64,000 bases of DNA from Chersky-840 sp963810195 (GCA_963810195.1 CAWEMO010000002.1:620001-684000), one strand, 5' to 3'. Counted from the stretch's first letter, positions 34,826 through 43,868 are shown. Notes: generated from the sequence alone by a model not told the origin. Numbers and translations are program-made.

Positions 34826-35388
34826 GCGAATTCCAACAGGTTCGGATCGAGCCACGTCTGGAGTTTCGCCTGGGCCAGTCGCAGTCGCGACTTTGCCGTT
34901 CCCTCGGGAATCCCGAGGGTGGAGGCGACCTCGCGATGGGTCAAGCCCCGGTAGTAGGCCAGCTCGACGGCCTCGCGTTGCTCGGCGGGAAGCTTCCCGA
35001 TGGAGTCCCGGACGGCGCGGGACAACGTGGCGCACTCGGCTCGCTCGTCAGGTGACGCGTCGGCCTTCTGATGCAGGCGGTGGTGCCGATGCTCGCGGTC
35101 GGTGCGGCGACCTTCGCGGCGCAGTGCGTCGACGGCACGTCGCTGCGCATGGACCCCCAGATAAGCGCGCAACGAGCCCCGCCGGGCGTCGAAGCGCTCG
35201 GGTTGTTGCCACAGGGTGACGAAGACCTCCTGGGTCACGTCCTCGGCGGTCGACGAATCCCCTGTCACCCGTCGAGCCAGGCCGAAGACGAGAGGAGCGT
35301 GTCGCTGCCAGACCTCGGTCAGGGCCTCGTCGTCACCTGCCGCCAGTCTGGCGATGAGCACGGCGTCCCCCGAGTCCACGGCGCGCAC
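34822..35388 (-). CDS. ECF sigma-70 factor (SigK-like)
   Basis: A 188-residue ECF sigma factor. Region 2 is APLVFGLARRVTGDSSTAED with the VTQEVFVTLWQQPERFD stretch; region 4 contains LPAEQREAVELAYYRGLTH and the helix-turn-helix VASTLGIPEGTAKSR. It directs RNA polymerase to a small stress regulon. GTG at 35388 after GGGAAGAT is the likely start; the frame continues upstream without sigma features. Its partner gene overlaps its stop. Target promoters are not evident in the window. Confidence 0.88.
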   Translation of the reverse strand: MRAVDSGDAVLIARLAAGDDEALTEVWQRHAPLVFGLARRVTGDSSTAEDVTQEVFVTLWQQPERFDARRGSLRAYLGVHAQRRAVDALRREGRRTDREHRHHRLHQKADASPDERAECATLSRAVRDSIGKLPAEQREAVELAYYRGLTHREVASTLGIPEGTAKSRLRLAQAKLQTWLDPNLLEFA

Positions 35389-35707
35389 AGTATCTTCCCG
35401 CCGGCGCCGCTGCCTCGGAAGAGTGCGGGAGCCGGGCGCGATGGGGGCGGCCGGACGGTCGCGGGTGAGCAGCGTCACGGCGCCGTCAGTGCCGCGGTCG
35501 TGGGAGCGCCGTTCTTGGTGCACGGAGGCTCCCTTCGGCTCGCTCCGGTGCGGTCTCGTCGTATTCGTCGCCGGGCGGGGCGCCGGATCACCACGCGCCC
35601 GGGGAGCCTGGGAATGCGCTGGGCGTTCCGAGACCGCCCGGGGGAGTGATCCGGCCGTGGTCGCGCCGGCGAACACTCGTCAGGCCACCCACAAAGGAGC
35701 TTCCACC
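35389..35707. other. Divergent intergenic region
   Basis: 319 bp between the sigma operon and the plus-strand gene at 35708, expected to hold both promoters. I found no strong palindrome and no supported gene. AAAGGAG precedes the downstream ATG. Confidence 0.5.
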
Positions 35708-36010
35708 ATGACGATCGTCTGTCACATGATCCTCCCGGGGGTATCCCGGGATCAGTACGACGCAGTGCGCGCCGAGGTCAACTGGCTGCAGGAGCCTCCC
35801 GCCGGCAGGATCTCCCACATCACGTGGTGGGAAGGCGACGATTGCCACAACCTCGACTCCTGCGAGAGCGAGGCTTCCTTCGCCGCCTTCGGGGAGGGAC
35901 GGCTCGGTCCCGCCTTGGCGAAGGTCGGGGTCCAGGTCGAACCACAGGCCGCCTTCCATCAGCCGCACGAGGTCTTCGTCCCCCGGGCGGTGACGATCAC
36001 CACCTCCTAA
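35708..36010 (+). CDS. Small protein, possible alpha-beta-barrel fold
   Basis: A 100-residue protein: strand MTIVCHMILPGVS, helix RDQYDAVRAEVNWL, strand ISHITWWEGDD, and helix FAAFGEGRLGPALAKVG, the order of a ferredoxin-like ABM/DABB unit. It ends with a His-rich FHQPHEVF stretch. I do not recognise a named family. A clear AAAGGAG ribosome-binding site supports the start. It diverges from the sigma factor gene and could be under its control. Confidence 0.65.
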   Translation: MTIVCHMILPGVSRDQYDAVRAEVNWLQEPPAGRISHITWWEGDDCHNLDSCESEASFAAFGEGRLGPALAKVGVQVEPQAAFHQPHEVFVPRAVTITTS

Positions 36011-36122
36011 TCCCGTGACGTCTTCTCAAGTGCCACAGGGGCGTCGGGTGAACCGCCGCAGGGGCCGGCGGCGAAGACCGAGAAGACCAAGGGGAGCAGA
36101 CCACCAAACGGAAGGGGATCCC

Positions 36123-36527
36123 ATGAGCGGTGACGACAACATCAAGACGATCCAGGCGATCTACGAGGCGTTCGGTCGGGGGGACGTGGGGGCGATCCTC
36201 GACGCCGTGACCGACGACGTGGACTGGGCGACGGACACCAGCTCGACCGTGGCGCCGTGGTACGGGGTCAGGCACGGCAAGGACGGGGTCACGTCGTTCT
36301 TCGAGGCCTTCGGGTCCAGCATGGAGGTGGACGAGTTCACTCCATTCACCTTTGCCGCCAACGATGACGCCGTGTTCACCGTGGTGCGGTTTCGGGGGAA
36401 GGCCCACGGTACCGGGAAGCCGGTGGCGATGAACCTCCACCACTACTTCCGGTTCCGGGGCGGGAGGATCGAGTACTACCGCGGCACCGAGGACAGCGCC
36501 CTGACCGAGGCAGCGTTGCGACCCTGA
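36123..36527 (+). CDS. SnoaL-like/NTF2-fold protein (ketosteroid-isomerase-like)
   Basis: A 134-residue NTF2-like protein: NIKTIQAIYEAFGRGDVGAI, DDVDWATDT, PWYGVRHGKDGVTSFFEAFG and an HYFRFRGGRIEYYRGTED end. It matches the SnoaL/PhzA-like small enzymes closely in domain order. Substrate unknown. Start ATG 36123 follows AAGGGGAT. It lies 112 bp after the barrel-like gene on the same strand and may be co-transcribed. Confidence 0.82.
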   Translation: MSGDDNIKTIQAIYEAFGRGDVGAILDAVTDDVDWATDTSSTVAPWYGVRHGKDGVTSFFEAFGSSMEVDEFTPFTFAANDDAVFTVVRFRGKAHGTGKPVAMNLHHYFRFRGGRIEYYRGTEDSALTEAALRP

Positions 36528-36676
36528 GGACTTCCGCCACCACCGTGGCGACCCTCTGACCGTCCGGAGGCCCGGAGGCGCCCGGCTGCCCCGCCGTCGC
36601 GGGCGGCCGGCGCCTACCCTGGGAGCGATGACCACGTGCGATCCGGGATCACCCGGCAGCCTCCGGTAGATCCGTC

Positions 36677-37427
36677 GTGCACAGCGCCAGCATCGTGCTC
36701 CTGGTGTCGGTGTTCCTGGCCAGCGCGGTCGAGATGGTCGAGGCGCTGACGATCGTGGTCGCCGCGGGTCTCACCCGGGGTTGGCGCTCCGCTCTCGAGG
36801 GCGCGGCGGTGGCCATGGGCACCCTGGTGGCCCTGGTGGCAGCCATCGGCCCCGCCCTCGTGCACTACGTGCCCCTCGACGGGCTGCGGGTCGCGGTGGG
36901 CGCGCTGTTGCTCGTGTTCGGCCTGCAGTGGCTCCGCAAGGCGCTGCTGCGCGCCACGGGCCTCAAGACGAAGCACGACGAAGATGCCATCTTCACGGAG
37001 CAGGTGGCCGAGCTCGAGGCCGGTGCCCGATCCGCGTCGGGCCGTGACTCGACGGCGTTCGCCGTGGCCTTCAAGGGGGTGTTCCTCGAGGGCCTCGAGG
37101 TGGTGGTGATCGTCCTCACCCTGGGGGCTGCCGATCACCACCTCGGTCTCGCCGCCTTCGGCGCGGGGGCTGCGGTCTTGGTCGTGGCCGGGGTGGGAGC
37201 CGTCGGTATCGCGACAGCTGGCCGGTGTCCCCGAGAACGCCATGAAGATGGCCGTCGGCATCATGCTGGTGAGCTTCGGCACCTTCTGGGCGGGGGAGGG
37301 GGTCGGGGTGCGCTGGCCGGGGTCGGAGCTCGCCCTGCCCGTGCTCGTCGGGGTGTACGCGGTGGTGGCATGGGCCACGGTGTCGATCGTCGGGCGAGCG
37401 GATCGGGCCGGTGTCGAAGTTGCCTGA
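36677..37427 (+). pseudogene. COG4280-like membrane protein, frameshifted
   Basis: The first frame (36677 to about 37212) and a second frame (about 37212-37427) read as one family: SAVEMVEALTIVVAAG and FLEGLEVVVIVLTLG in the first, then RQLAGVPENAMKMAVGIM and FGTFWAGEGVGVRWPG in the second. The shift is near 37208-37213 (one extra or two missing bases). An intact protein would have about 250 residues and six membrane segments. The two E-x-x-E motifs resemble the REGLE motifs of FTR1-type iron permeases. Function unknown; the lesion may be biological or an assembly error. Confidence 0.72.
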
Positions 37428-37701
37428 TCCCCACCCCGCCCGGGAGCGGCCGACGGCGTCCGCGCTCCGACGCTACGGGTCCGCGTTCGGCCGCTTCTGG
37501 TGGGAGTTCCTGGTGGGGGACACGCCCGAGCTCCTCGTCGGCGCCGCGCTGGTGGTGGTCGTCGGCGCCGCGCTCGCCCACAACGGCGTGGCACACGTCA
37601 TCGTGGTGGCCTCGATGCCGGTGCTCGTCGTCGCGCTGCTCGGCGCCTCGGTGCGGCGCGCCCGGCGGGCCGCCGGCGCGCCTCGGCGGCCCAAGTCGTA
37701 G
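37411..37701 (+). CDS. Small membrane protein downstream of the COG4280-like gene
   Basis: A 96-residue protein with a basic N-terminus, two hydrophobic helices (LVGAALVVVVGAALAHNGVA and IVVASMPVLVVALLGASV) and a basic tail. GTG at 37411 overlaps the preceding gene by 17 bp, so it belongs to that transcription unit. It is probably a partner subunit. I do not recognise a named family. Confidence 0.65.
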   Translation: MSKLPDPHPARERPTASALRRYGSAFGRFWWEFLVGDTPELLVGAALVVVVGAALAHNGVAHVIVVASMPVLVVALLGASVRRARRAAGAPRRPKS

Positions 37702-37776
37702 GGATCGGCGCGATCGCCTTCCGCCTCGGACCGGGAAAGACACGCCGCGAGCCGGGCAGCCCCCGATAATGGACCG

Positions 37777-39702
37777 GTGCGGGGTCCGAACGTCCGTGAT
37801 GACGCCGAGGCCGCGGGCCACGAGGATGCTGAGGCACTCGGGCCGATCTTGACCCCGGTTCGAAGCGAGGTGTCCACGCACGAGGCCGGGACCGCAGACC
37901 CCTTCGGCACGGGCGGCGGCACGTGCCGAGACCGCCCTCGGGACCGGCGGTGGCGCCCCCGGGGCTCGGCGATGGCGCTGGGTGTGCTCATCGGGTACTC
38001 GGGCCTCGCCGTCGCCCTGTTCCACAACGCGTGGGCACATCCGGCATCGCGCCTGATCGGCCAGTGCTGCGACTCACTCGTCGCCGTGTCCTATCTCCAG
38101 TCGACGGGTGTCGCCATCCTCCACGGACACCAACCCTTCGTCACCTACTACCTGAACGCGCCGACCGGGGTGAACGCGATGTGGCAGCCGTCGTCGTCGA
38201 TCGCGCTCGGGGTCGTCGCCACTCCTTTCGAGTGGCTCATGGGGCCGGTCGCCACCTACGACCTCTTTGCCACCCTCGCCGTGTCCCTGTCGAGCTGGAG
38301 CACCTACCTCGTGCTGCGGCGGTGGGTCGGGGGTCAGGTCGGGCCGATGGTCGGCGGGCTCATGTTCGGGTTCTCGTCGTACGTGACGGTGCAGACCCTG
38401 GCGGGCCACCTCGACTTGACGTTTCTTGCGCTCATCCCCCCTGCGCTCGCCATCTTCGCGAGCCTCGCCCTGGGGCGCTCGCGCTCACCTCTGCGTTCGG
38501 GTCTCGCCCTCGGGGCGTTGTTCGCCGTGCAGCTGCTCATCGATCAGGAGATGTTGGTCGACCTGTTGATCGCGGGCGTGACCGTGACCGTGACCCTGGC
38601 GCTGGTGTGTCGCAAGGAGGTGGCCGTCGCGTGGTCACGCCTGGCCACGGGTTGGGCGGTCGCGGCCGGCTCGTTCCTGGTCCTCGGTGCTTGGCCCCTG
38701 GCCGCCGCGTTCTTCGGGCCGTTGCATCCCAACGACCCGATCCTCCAGGCGTCTGTCTCACCCGACCTCCTGAGCTTCGTCGCCCCGAGCCCGGTCATCA
38801 ACGTCGATCCGCTCTGGATCAGAGTCGCCGACGCGACGTGGTTCCCCGATGCCGTGGACCAGTCGAGCGCGTATGTCGGTGTCTTGCTCATCGGTGTGAC
38901 GGCGGTGGGAGCGGTCGTCCTGAGACGGCACAAGGCCGTGGCGGTCGCCGCGCTGAGTGGGGCGGTCATGGCGGTCCTCAGTCTGGGCCCGAACCTTCGA
39001 GTCGCCGGTCACGTGACGGGGGTCCCCATGCCCTGGGCACTGTTCACGCATCTTCCCCTGGTCCGCTTCGCCGTAACCGGTCGGCTCGTGGTGTTCACCT
39101 GGCTCGCCGTGGCCGTCATCGCCGCCGCCATCGTGCGAGCCGTGGCGAAGGGGGAGCTGCGCTGGAGGTTGGGGTGGCTCACGGCTCTGGCTGCGGGATT
39201 GGCACTGCTTCTTCCCACGTCGTCGTTCGCCGCCATAGCGCTTCCCACTCCGCCGCTGTTCACGAACGCCCGGCTCATCAGTGCCATTCCCGACGGGAGC
39301 CTCGCATACGTCGCGCCGTTCCCCCGCAACGACGTCTCCACCGTCGCGCCGATGCAATGGCAGGCCGAGACGCGCATGCGCTTCTCGATGCCGGGCGGCT
39401 ACGTGCTCGTCCCGAACCGCGCCGGCACGTTGCAGTCGACCTCTGCACCCGTGGACGGCCTGAGCAAGGTGATCCAGGACCTCCAGGTCGGCGGGGTAGC
39501 ACCGCCGCGTTCGACCTGGCGCAGCCTTCGGGCCCTTCTGGTCGCCGACCACGCCACCACCGTGGTGGTGGGGCCGATGCCCCACGAGAACGCGGTTGCG
39601 ACGTTCTTCACAGCACTGCTCGGCACACCCCGACGGATCGGCGGGGTCGACCTCTGGCGGCTGGGTGAATCGACGCCGGAGCCTTCCCCAGGGGGCCGGT
39701 AG
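37777..39702 (+). CDS. Polytopic membrane protein, GT-C-like (paralogue of 2084)
   Basis: A 641-residue membrane protein with a roughly 65-residue polar N-terminus, about ten hydrophobic segments to residue 490 and an extracytoplasmic C-terminal part (PDGSLAYVAPFPRND...). It shares the landmark loops of the protein at 2084-4312 (GPNLRVAGH, FTHLPLVRF, the L-x-x-G-x-x-A-L-F-A-V-Q-L segment) but lacks its Ig-like domain. The architecture fits GT-C glycosyltransferases or flippase-like envelope proteins. GTG at 37777 is the start of the frame; later starts in the polar region are possible. Confidence 0.72.
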   Translation: MRGPNVRDDAEAAGHEDAEALGPILTPVRSEVSTHEAGTADPFGTGGGTCRDRPRDRRWRPRGSAMALGVLIGYSGLAVALFHNAWAHPASRLIGQCCDSLVAVSYLQSTGVAILHGHQPFVTYYLNAPTGVNAMWQPSSSIALGVVATPFEWLMGPVATYDLFATLAVSLSSWSTYLVLRRWVGGQVGPMVGGLMFGFSSYVTVQTLAGHLDLTFLALIPPALAIFASLALGRSRSPLRSGLALGALFAVQLLIDQEMLVDLLIAGVTVTVTLALVCRKEVAVAWSRLATGWAVAAGSFLVLGAWPLAAAFFGPLHPNDPILQASVSPDLLSFVAPSPVINVDPLWIRVADATWFPDAVDQSSAYVGVLLIGVTAVGAVVLRRHKAVAVAALSGAVMAVLSLGPNLRVAGHVTGVPMPWALFTHLPLVRFAVTGRLVVFTWLAVAVIAAAIVRAVAKGELRWRLGWLTALAAGLALLLPTSSFAAIALPTPPLFTNARLISAIPDGSLAYVAPFPRNDVSTVAPMQWQAETRMRFSMPGGYVLVPNRAGTLQSTSAPVDGLSKVIQDLQVGGVAPPRSTWRSLRALLVADHATTVVVGPMPHENAVATFFTALLGTPRRIGGVDLWRLGESTPEPSPGGR

Positions 39703-39721
39703 ACCGGCCCCACCCACCGGG

Positions 39722-41281
39722 TCAGCCCGGAAAGGGCTTGTCCGCCAGCTCCTCGCGCAGCTTGTACTTGAGCACCTTGTTCAGGGTCTCGTTGCGGGGG
39801 AGGGCGTCGACCACCTCGAGCTGCTCGGGGACCTTCTGGGTCATGAGGCCCGCGCCCCGCAGGTGCGCCACCATCTCGTCGAAGCGCAGCGGCTCCGCGC
39901 CCTTGGCCGTCTCGACCACCGCGCACACGCGTTCGCCGCGCTCGCGGTCGGGCAGCCCGACCACCGCCACGTCACCCACCTTGGGGTGGGTGTAGAGGAG
40001 GTCTTCGATCTCCTTGGCCGAGATGTTCTCGCCCTTGCGGATGATGATGTCCTTGAGGCGCCCCGTCAGCACGACGTGGCCGTCGGGCCGGAAGTGCCCG
40101 ACGTCGCCGGTGCGGAAGTAGCCCTCGTCGTCGAAGGACTCGGCGGAGAGGACCGGGTCGGTGTAGCCCTTGCACACCATGGCGCCACGCACCCGCACCT
40201 CGCCGTCGACCCCGGTGGGGGCTTCGGCCTCCTCGAGCGTCACGATGCGGATCTCCGCGCCGAAGACGGGCTTGCCGACACTGTGGGCGAGCTGGTCCTC
40301 GGTGTCCGACGGCGACCCCATGCAGATCATGGGGATCTCGGTCATGCCGTACCCGTGGGCGACGACCACGCCGATCTCGCGCGCCACCTCGTGGAAGATC
40401 TCCGGCGGCATGGGGGCGCCGCCGCCCGAGAGGAGGCGCAGTGTCGGGATGATCTTCTTCCCCGGCTGCTTGCGCTGTTCGTTGAGGTACGCCATGTAGA
40501 AGGCTGTGCTGCCCCCCGCCATGGTGACTCCGTGACGCGAGAACACCTCGACGGCGACGTCGGGCGCGAACGACTCGAGCAGCACGGTCGAGAAACCCGT
40601 GGCCAGCACCGTGACCAGATAGTCGGGACCGGCGATGTGCGCGAACGGGAAGGCGATGGACCCCACGTCCTGCTCGCTCAGCTCCACCGCCATGGCGAGC
40701 CCGCGGCCTCCGGTCACGAGCGTGTTGTCGGTGTGGCGCACGCCCTTGGGGTCGGAGGTGGTGCCCGAGGTGTAGTAGATCCACCGGACTTCCTCTCCGC
40801 CCGGTGCCGGGGGAGGGGGGAGGGTGGCGGGGTCACCCTCGGGGAGCGAGTCGTAGGCGACGACCACCCGCGGGGGCCGCGGAAGCCCGGCACCGATCGC
40901 GTCCGCCATGGCGACGTAGTCGAAGCCCTTCCATATGCCGGGGACGAAGAAGAACTCGGCCCCGGTCTGGGCCAGTGCAAAGGCCACTTCCCGCTCGCGG
41001 TAGATGTGGATGATGGGGTTCTGCACCACGCCCAGGCGGGCCAGCGCCATCGACAGCACGATGGTCTCGATCCGGGTGGGCAGCTGCCACGACACGGCGG
41101 TGGACGGTCCCACGCCCATGGCGTGCAGCCCGGCGGCCACGACCTCGCACCGGTCCCGGAATGCGCCGAAGGTGATCTCGCGGTCGGACTCGTCGACGAG
41201 CATGCGGCGGTCCCCGGACGCGGCCGCCCGGGCCTCGACGAGCTCCCACATCGACCCCACGTCGTAGATGACGCCGGACAC
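39722..41281 (-). CDS. Acyl-CoA synthetase (AMP-forming)
   Basis: A 519-residue ANL enzyme: P-loop YYTSGTTSDPKGVRH, HGYGMTE, YFRTGDVGHFRPDGHVVLTG and the hinge and lysine region GRLKDIIIRKGEN and TLNKVLKYKLRE. It would activate a fatty or steroid-side-chain acid to its CoA ester. GTG at 41281 has AGAGGGGGAT upstream; the longer frame is unsupported. It is transcribed after the thiolase gene, 32 bp away, so activation and cleavage enzymes are one operon. Confidence 0.9.
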   Translation of the reverse strand: MSGVIYDVGSMWELVEARAAASGDRRMLVDESDREITFGAFRDRCEVVAAGLHAMGVGPSTAVSWQLPTRIETIVLSMALARLGVVQNPIIHIYREREVAFALAQTGAEFFFVPGIWKGFDYVAMADAIGAGLPRPPRVVVAYDSLPEGDPATLPPPPAPGGEEVRWIYYTSGTTSDPKGVRHTDNTLVTGGRGLAMAVELSEQDVGSIAFPFAHIAGPDYLVTVLATGFSTVLLESFAPDVAVEVFSRHGVTMAGGSTAFYMAYLNEQRKQPGKKIIPTLRLLSGGGAPMPPEIFHEVAREIGVVVAHGYGMTEIPMICMGSPSDTEDQLAHSVGKPVFGAEIRIVTLEEAEAPTGVDGEVRVRGAMVCKGYTDPVLSAESFDDEGYFRTGDVGHFRPDGHVVLTGRLKDIIIRKGENISAKEIEDLLYTHPKVGDVAVVGLPDRERGERVCAVVETAKGAEPLRFDEMVAHLRGAGLMTQKVPEQLEVVDALPRNETLNKVLKYKLREELADKPFPG

Positions 41282-41313
41282 GCCGATCCCCCTCTGTCCC
41301 GGACGTGCCCGCC

Positions 41314-42516
41314 CTACGACAGGCGTTCGACGACCATGGCCATGCCCTGGCCCCCGCCGACGCACATCGTCTCGAGCCCCCACGTCTTGTTCTCGTCGTC
41401 GAGGGCGTTGAGGAGCGTGGTCATGATGCGTGCCCCGGTCATGCCGAAGGGGTGGCCAAGGGCGATCGAGCCGCCCCTCACGTTGAGCTTGTCCCAGTCG
41501 ATGCCGAGGTGCTTGGCCGACGGGATGACCTGCGCCGCGAACGCCTCGTTGATCTCGACGAGGTCGATGTCGTCCATGGTCTTGCCGGCCCGCTTGAGGG
41601 CCTGGCGGCAGGCCTCGACGGGCCCGAGGCCCATGATCTCGGGGTCGAGCGCGGACACACCGCTCGACACGATGCGCGCCAGCGGGGTGACGCCCAGCTC
41701 GCTCGCCTTGGACTCCGACATCACCACGACCGCCGCCGCGCCGTCGTTGAGCGGGCAGGCGTTGCCGGCCGTGACGGTGCCCCCCTCGCGGAACACCGGC
41801 TTGAGCGCGGCGAGCCCCTCGACGGTGGTGTCGGGTCGGGGCCCGTCGTCCTTGGTGACCACGGTGCCGTCCTCGAGGGTCACGGGAATGATCTCGCGCT
41901 CGAAGAACCCGTTCTTCTGGGACTCCACCGCCAGGTTCTGGCTGCGGGCCGCGAACCTGTCCATCTCCTCGCGGGTGACCTTTTCGTACTCGGCCACGTT
42001 CTCGGCCGTCTGGCCCATGGCGATATACACGTCACCGAGGTCCTTGGGCGGCGTCCACGGCTCGGTGACGGCGGGGGCCCTCGCCGCGGTGCGGGCCTCG
42101 GTCTCGGCGAAGGCCGGGTTGTGGGGGCCGACGTCGGACGCCCCGAACTGGAACCGGCTCACCGTCTCCACACCGGCCGCCACGAACACGTCGCCCTCGC
42201 CGGCCCGGATGGCGTGGGCAGCCATGCGGATGGTCTGCAGCGACGAGGAGCAGTAGCGGTTGACCGTCACCCCCGGCACGTCGATGCCGGCCAGGAGGGC
42301 CGCCACCCGGGCGACGTTGTAGCCGGCCTCCCCCGCAGGTTGGCCGCACCCGAGCATCAGGTCCTCGACGAGGGCCGGGTCGAGCTGGGGGACCTTGGCC
42401 AGCACCTCCTTCACGACCAGGGCGGCCAGGTCGTCGGGGCGGCAGCTTACGAGCGAGCCCTTGTTGGCGCGACCGATGGGGGTTCTCCCGGTGGCGACGA
42501 TGACGGCGTCGGGCAT
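41314..42516 (-). CDS. Acetyl-CoA acyltransferase (thiolase), FadA3-like
   Basis: A 400-residue thiolase. The acyl-accepting Cys89 lies in VNRYCSSSLQT, the active-site His in GHPFGMTGAR, and the second Cys in ETMCVGGGQG. The opening RTPIGRANKGSLVSCRPDDL and overall sequence recall mycobacterial FadA3 (from memory). It cleaves 3-ketoacyl-CoA. ATG at 42516 follows AAGGAG. It diverges from the acyl-CoA dehydrogenase pair, with a KstR-like operator between them. Confidence 0.92.
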   Translation of the reverse strand: MPDAVIVATGRTPIGRANKGSLVSCRPDDLAALVVKEVLAKVPQLDPALVEDLMLGCGQPAGEAGYNVARVAALLAGIDVPGVTVNRYCSSSLQTIRMAAHAIRAGEGDVFVAAGVETVSRFQFGASDVGPHNPAFAETEARTAARAPAVTEPWTPPKDLGDVYIAMGQTAENVAEYEKVTREEMDRFAARSQNLAVESQKNGFFEREIIPVTLEDGTVVTKDDGPRPDTTVEGLAALKPVFREGGTVTAGNACPLNDGAAAVVVMSESKASELGVTPLARIVSSGVSALDPEIMGLGPVEACRQALKRAGKTMDDIDLVEINEAFAAQVIPSAKHLGIDWDKLNVRGGSIALGHPFGMTGARIMTTLLNALDDENKTWGLETMCVGGGQGMAMVVERLS

Positions 42517-42635
42517 GTGCGCTGGCTCCTTGGATGTGCTCGGGGAAGGCCCTAGGTTGGCACAGGCGGCCGGGGACGGCCCAAGTGGCCTGGTGCCATG
42601 GGTCGGCCGAGGCTGGCCCCCGCCGAGGGCCGAAC

Positions 42636-42653
42636 TGTAACCTGTTCCAGGTT
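42636..42653. promoter_or_regulatory. Candidate KstR-like operator
   Basis: TGTAACCTGTTCCA (42636-42649) fits the mycobacterial KstR pattern TnnAACnnGTTnnA exactly. It overlaps a second perfect inverted repeat, AACCTG-TTC-CAGGTT, at 42639-42653. It sits in the divergent region between thiolase and acyl-CoA dehydrogenase, 27 bp before the dehydrogenase start, so one repressor could control both directions. Confidence 0.62.
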
Positions 42654-42679
42654 CGACCCGGAAGAAGGGCAGGGCGGGC

Positions 42680-43855
42680 ATGGAGATCGGCTACACCGAG
42701 GAGCAACAGGCGCTGCGCCAAGAGCTGCGCGAGTACTACGAGAACCTGCTCACGCCCGAGGTCGAGGCGGAGCTGTCCCAGAGCCACGGCATCGGGCCAA
42801 CGGTCCGGCGCATCGCCAAGCAGATGGCCAGCGACGGGTGGCTGGGGATCGGCTGGCCCAAGGAGTACGGGGGCCAGGGCCGCTCGGCTATCGAGCAGTT
42901 CATCTTCTTCGACGAGTCGATGCGCTCCGGCGCGCCGGTGCCGATGCTGACCATCAACACCGTCGGCCCCACCATCATGAACTTCGGCACCGACGAGCAG
43001 AAGGCCTTCTTCCTGCCCAAGATCCTCGCCGGGGAGATCCACTTCTGCATCGGCTACTCCGAGCCCCAGGCCGGGACCGACCTGGCCGCCCTGCAGACGC
43101 GGGGGGTGGTGGACGGCGAGGAGCTCGTCATCAACGGGCAGAAGATCTTCACGTCGCTGGCCGGTGACGCCGACTACTGCTGGTTGGCGGTGCGGACGGA
43201 CCCCGACTCCTCCAAGCACAAGGGCATCTCCATGGTGATCGTCCCCATGAACACGCCCGGGGTTCGGGTGGTGCCGATGCAGCTGCTCGGGGACCACAAC
43301 ATCAACTACACCTTCTGGGAGGACGTGCGGGTCCCGCTCACGAACGTGGTGGGCGGGCTCAACAACGGGTGGAGCCTGATCACCAACCAGCTCAACCACG
43401 AGCGCGTCACCCTGTGCTCACCCGGGATCATCGAGCGTGCCCTGGGTGACGTACGGAGATGGGCCCAGGACACCACCCTCGCCGACGGGCGGCGCGTCAT
43501 CGACCAGGAGTGGGTACGCATCGCCCTGGCCCGGGTGCACGCCAAGCTCGAATTCCTCCGGCTCATCAACTGGAAGGTGGCCTGGAACGGCACCCGGGGC
43601 CACCTCGACGTGGCCGACGCGTCCTCGATCAAGGTGTTCGGCACCGAGTTCTACATGGAGGCCCTCCGGACGCTGTCGGAGGTCGTGGGCCAGTCCGGGT
43701 ACCTGCGGCAGGGCTCGGCCGAGGAGGTCCTGCGGGGACGGCTCGAGGCCTACACCCGGGGACTGGTCATCTTGACCTTCGGCGGTGGGACCAACGAGAT
43801 CCAGCGCGACCTGATCGCCATCTTCGGCCTCGGCATGCCGCGGTCGCTTCGCTAG
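42680..43855 (+). CDS. Acyl-CoA dehydrogenase, alpha-type subunit
   Basis: A 391-residue ACAD-fold flavoprotein: HFCIGYSEPQAGTDLAALQT (FAD/substrate strand), a mid-domain, and the C-terminal helical domain ending TFGGGTNEIQRDLIAIFGLG. At the usual catalytic-Glu position (YEGT in MCAD) there is Gly (FGGGT), as in members whose catalytic base lies elsewhere. It introduces the alpha-beta double bond in acyl-CoA. A second, smaller dehydrogenase gene follows after 13 bp; such pairs form alpha2beta2 enzymes in mycobacterial steroid side-chain breakdown. Confidence 0.9.
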   Translation: MEIGYTEEQQALRQELREYYENLLTPEVEAELSQSHGIGPTVRRIAKQMASDGWLGIGWPKEYGGQGRSAIEQFIFFDESMRSGAPVPMLTINTVGPTIMNFGTDEQKAFFLPKILAGEIHFCIGYSEPQAGTDLAALQTRGVVDGEELVINGQKIFTSLAGDADYCWLAVRTDPDSSKHKGISMVIVPMNTPGVRVVPMQLLGDHNINYTFWEDVRVPLTNVVGGLNNGWSLITNQLNHERVTLCSPGIIERALGDVRRWAQDTTLADGRRVIDQEWVRIALARVHAKLEFLRLINWKVAWNGTRGHLDVADASSIKVFGTEFYMEALRTLSEVVGQSGYLRQGSAEEVLRGRLEAYTRGLVILTFGGGTNEIQRDLIAIFGLGMPRSLR

Positions 43856-43868
43856 AAAGGCAGAGGAC

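Noticed and set aside
39596..42256. Very long plus-strand open frame (886 codons)
   Set aside because: It is the antisense shadow of the acyl-CoA synthetase and thiolase genes, His/Gly/Arg-rich and without domain features.
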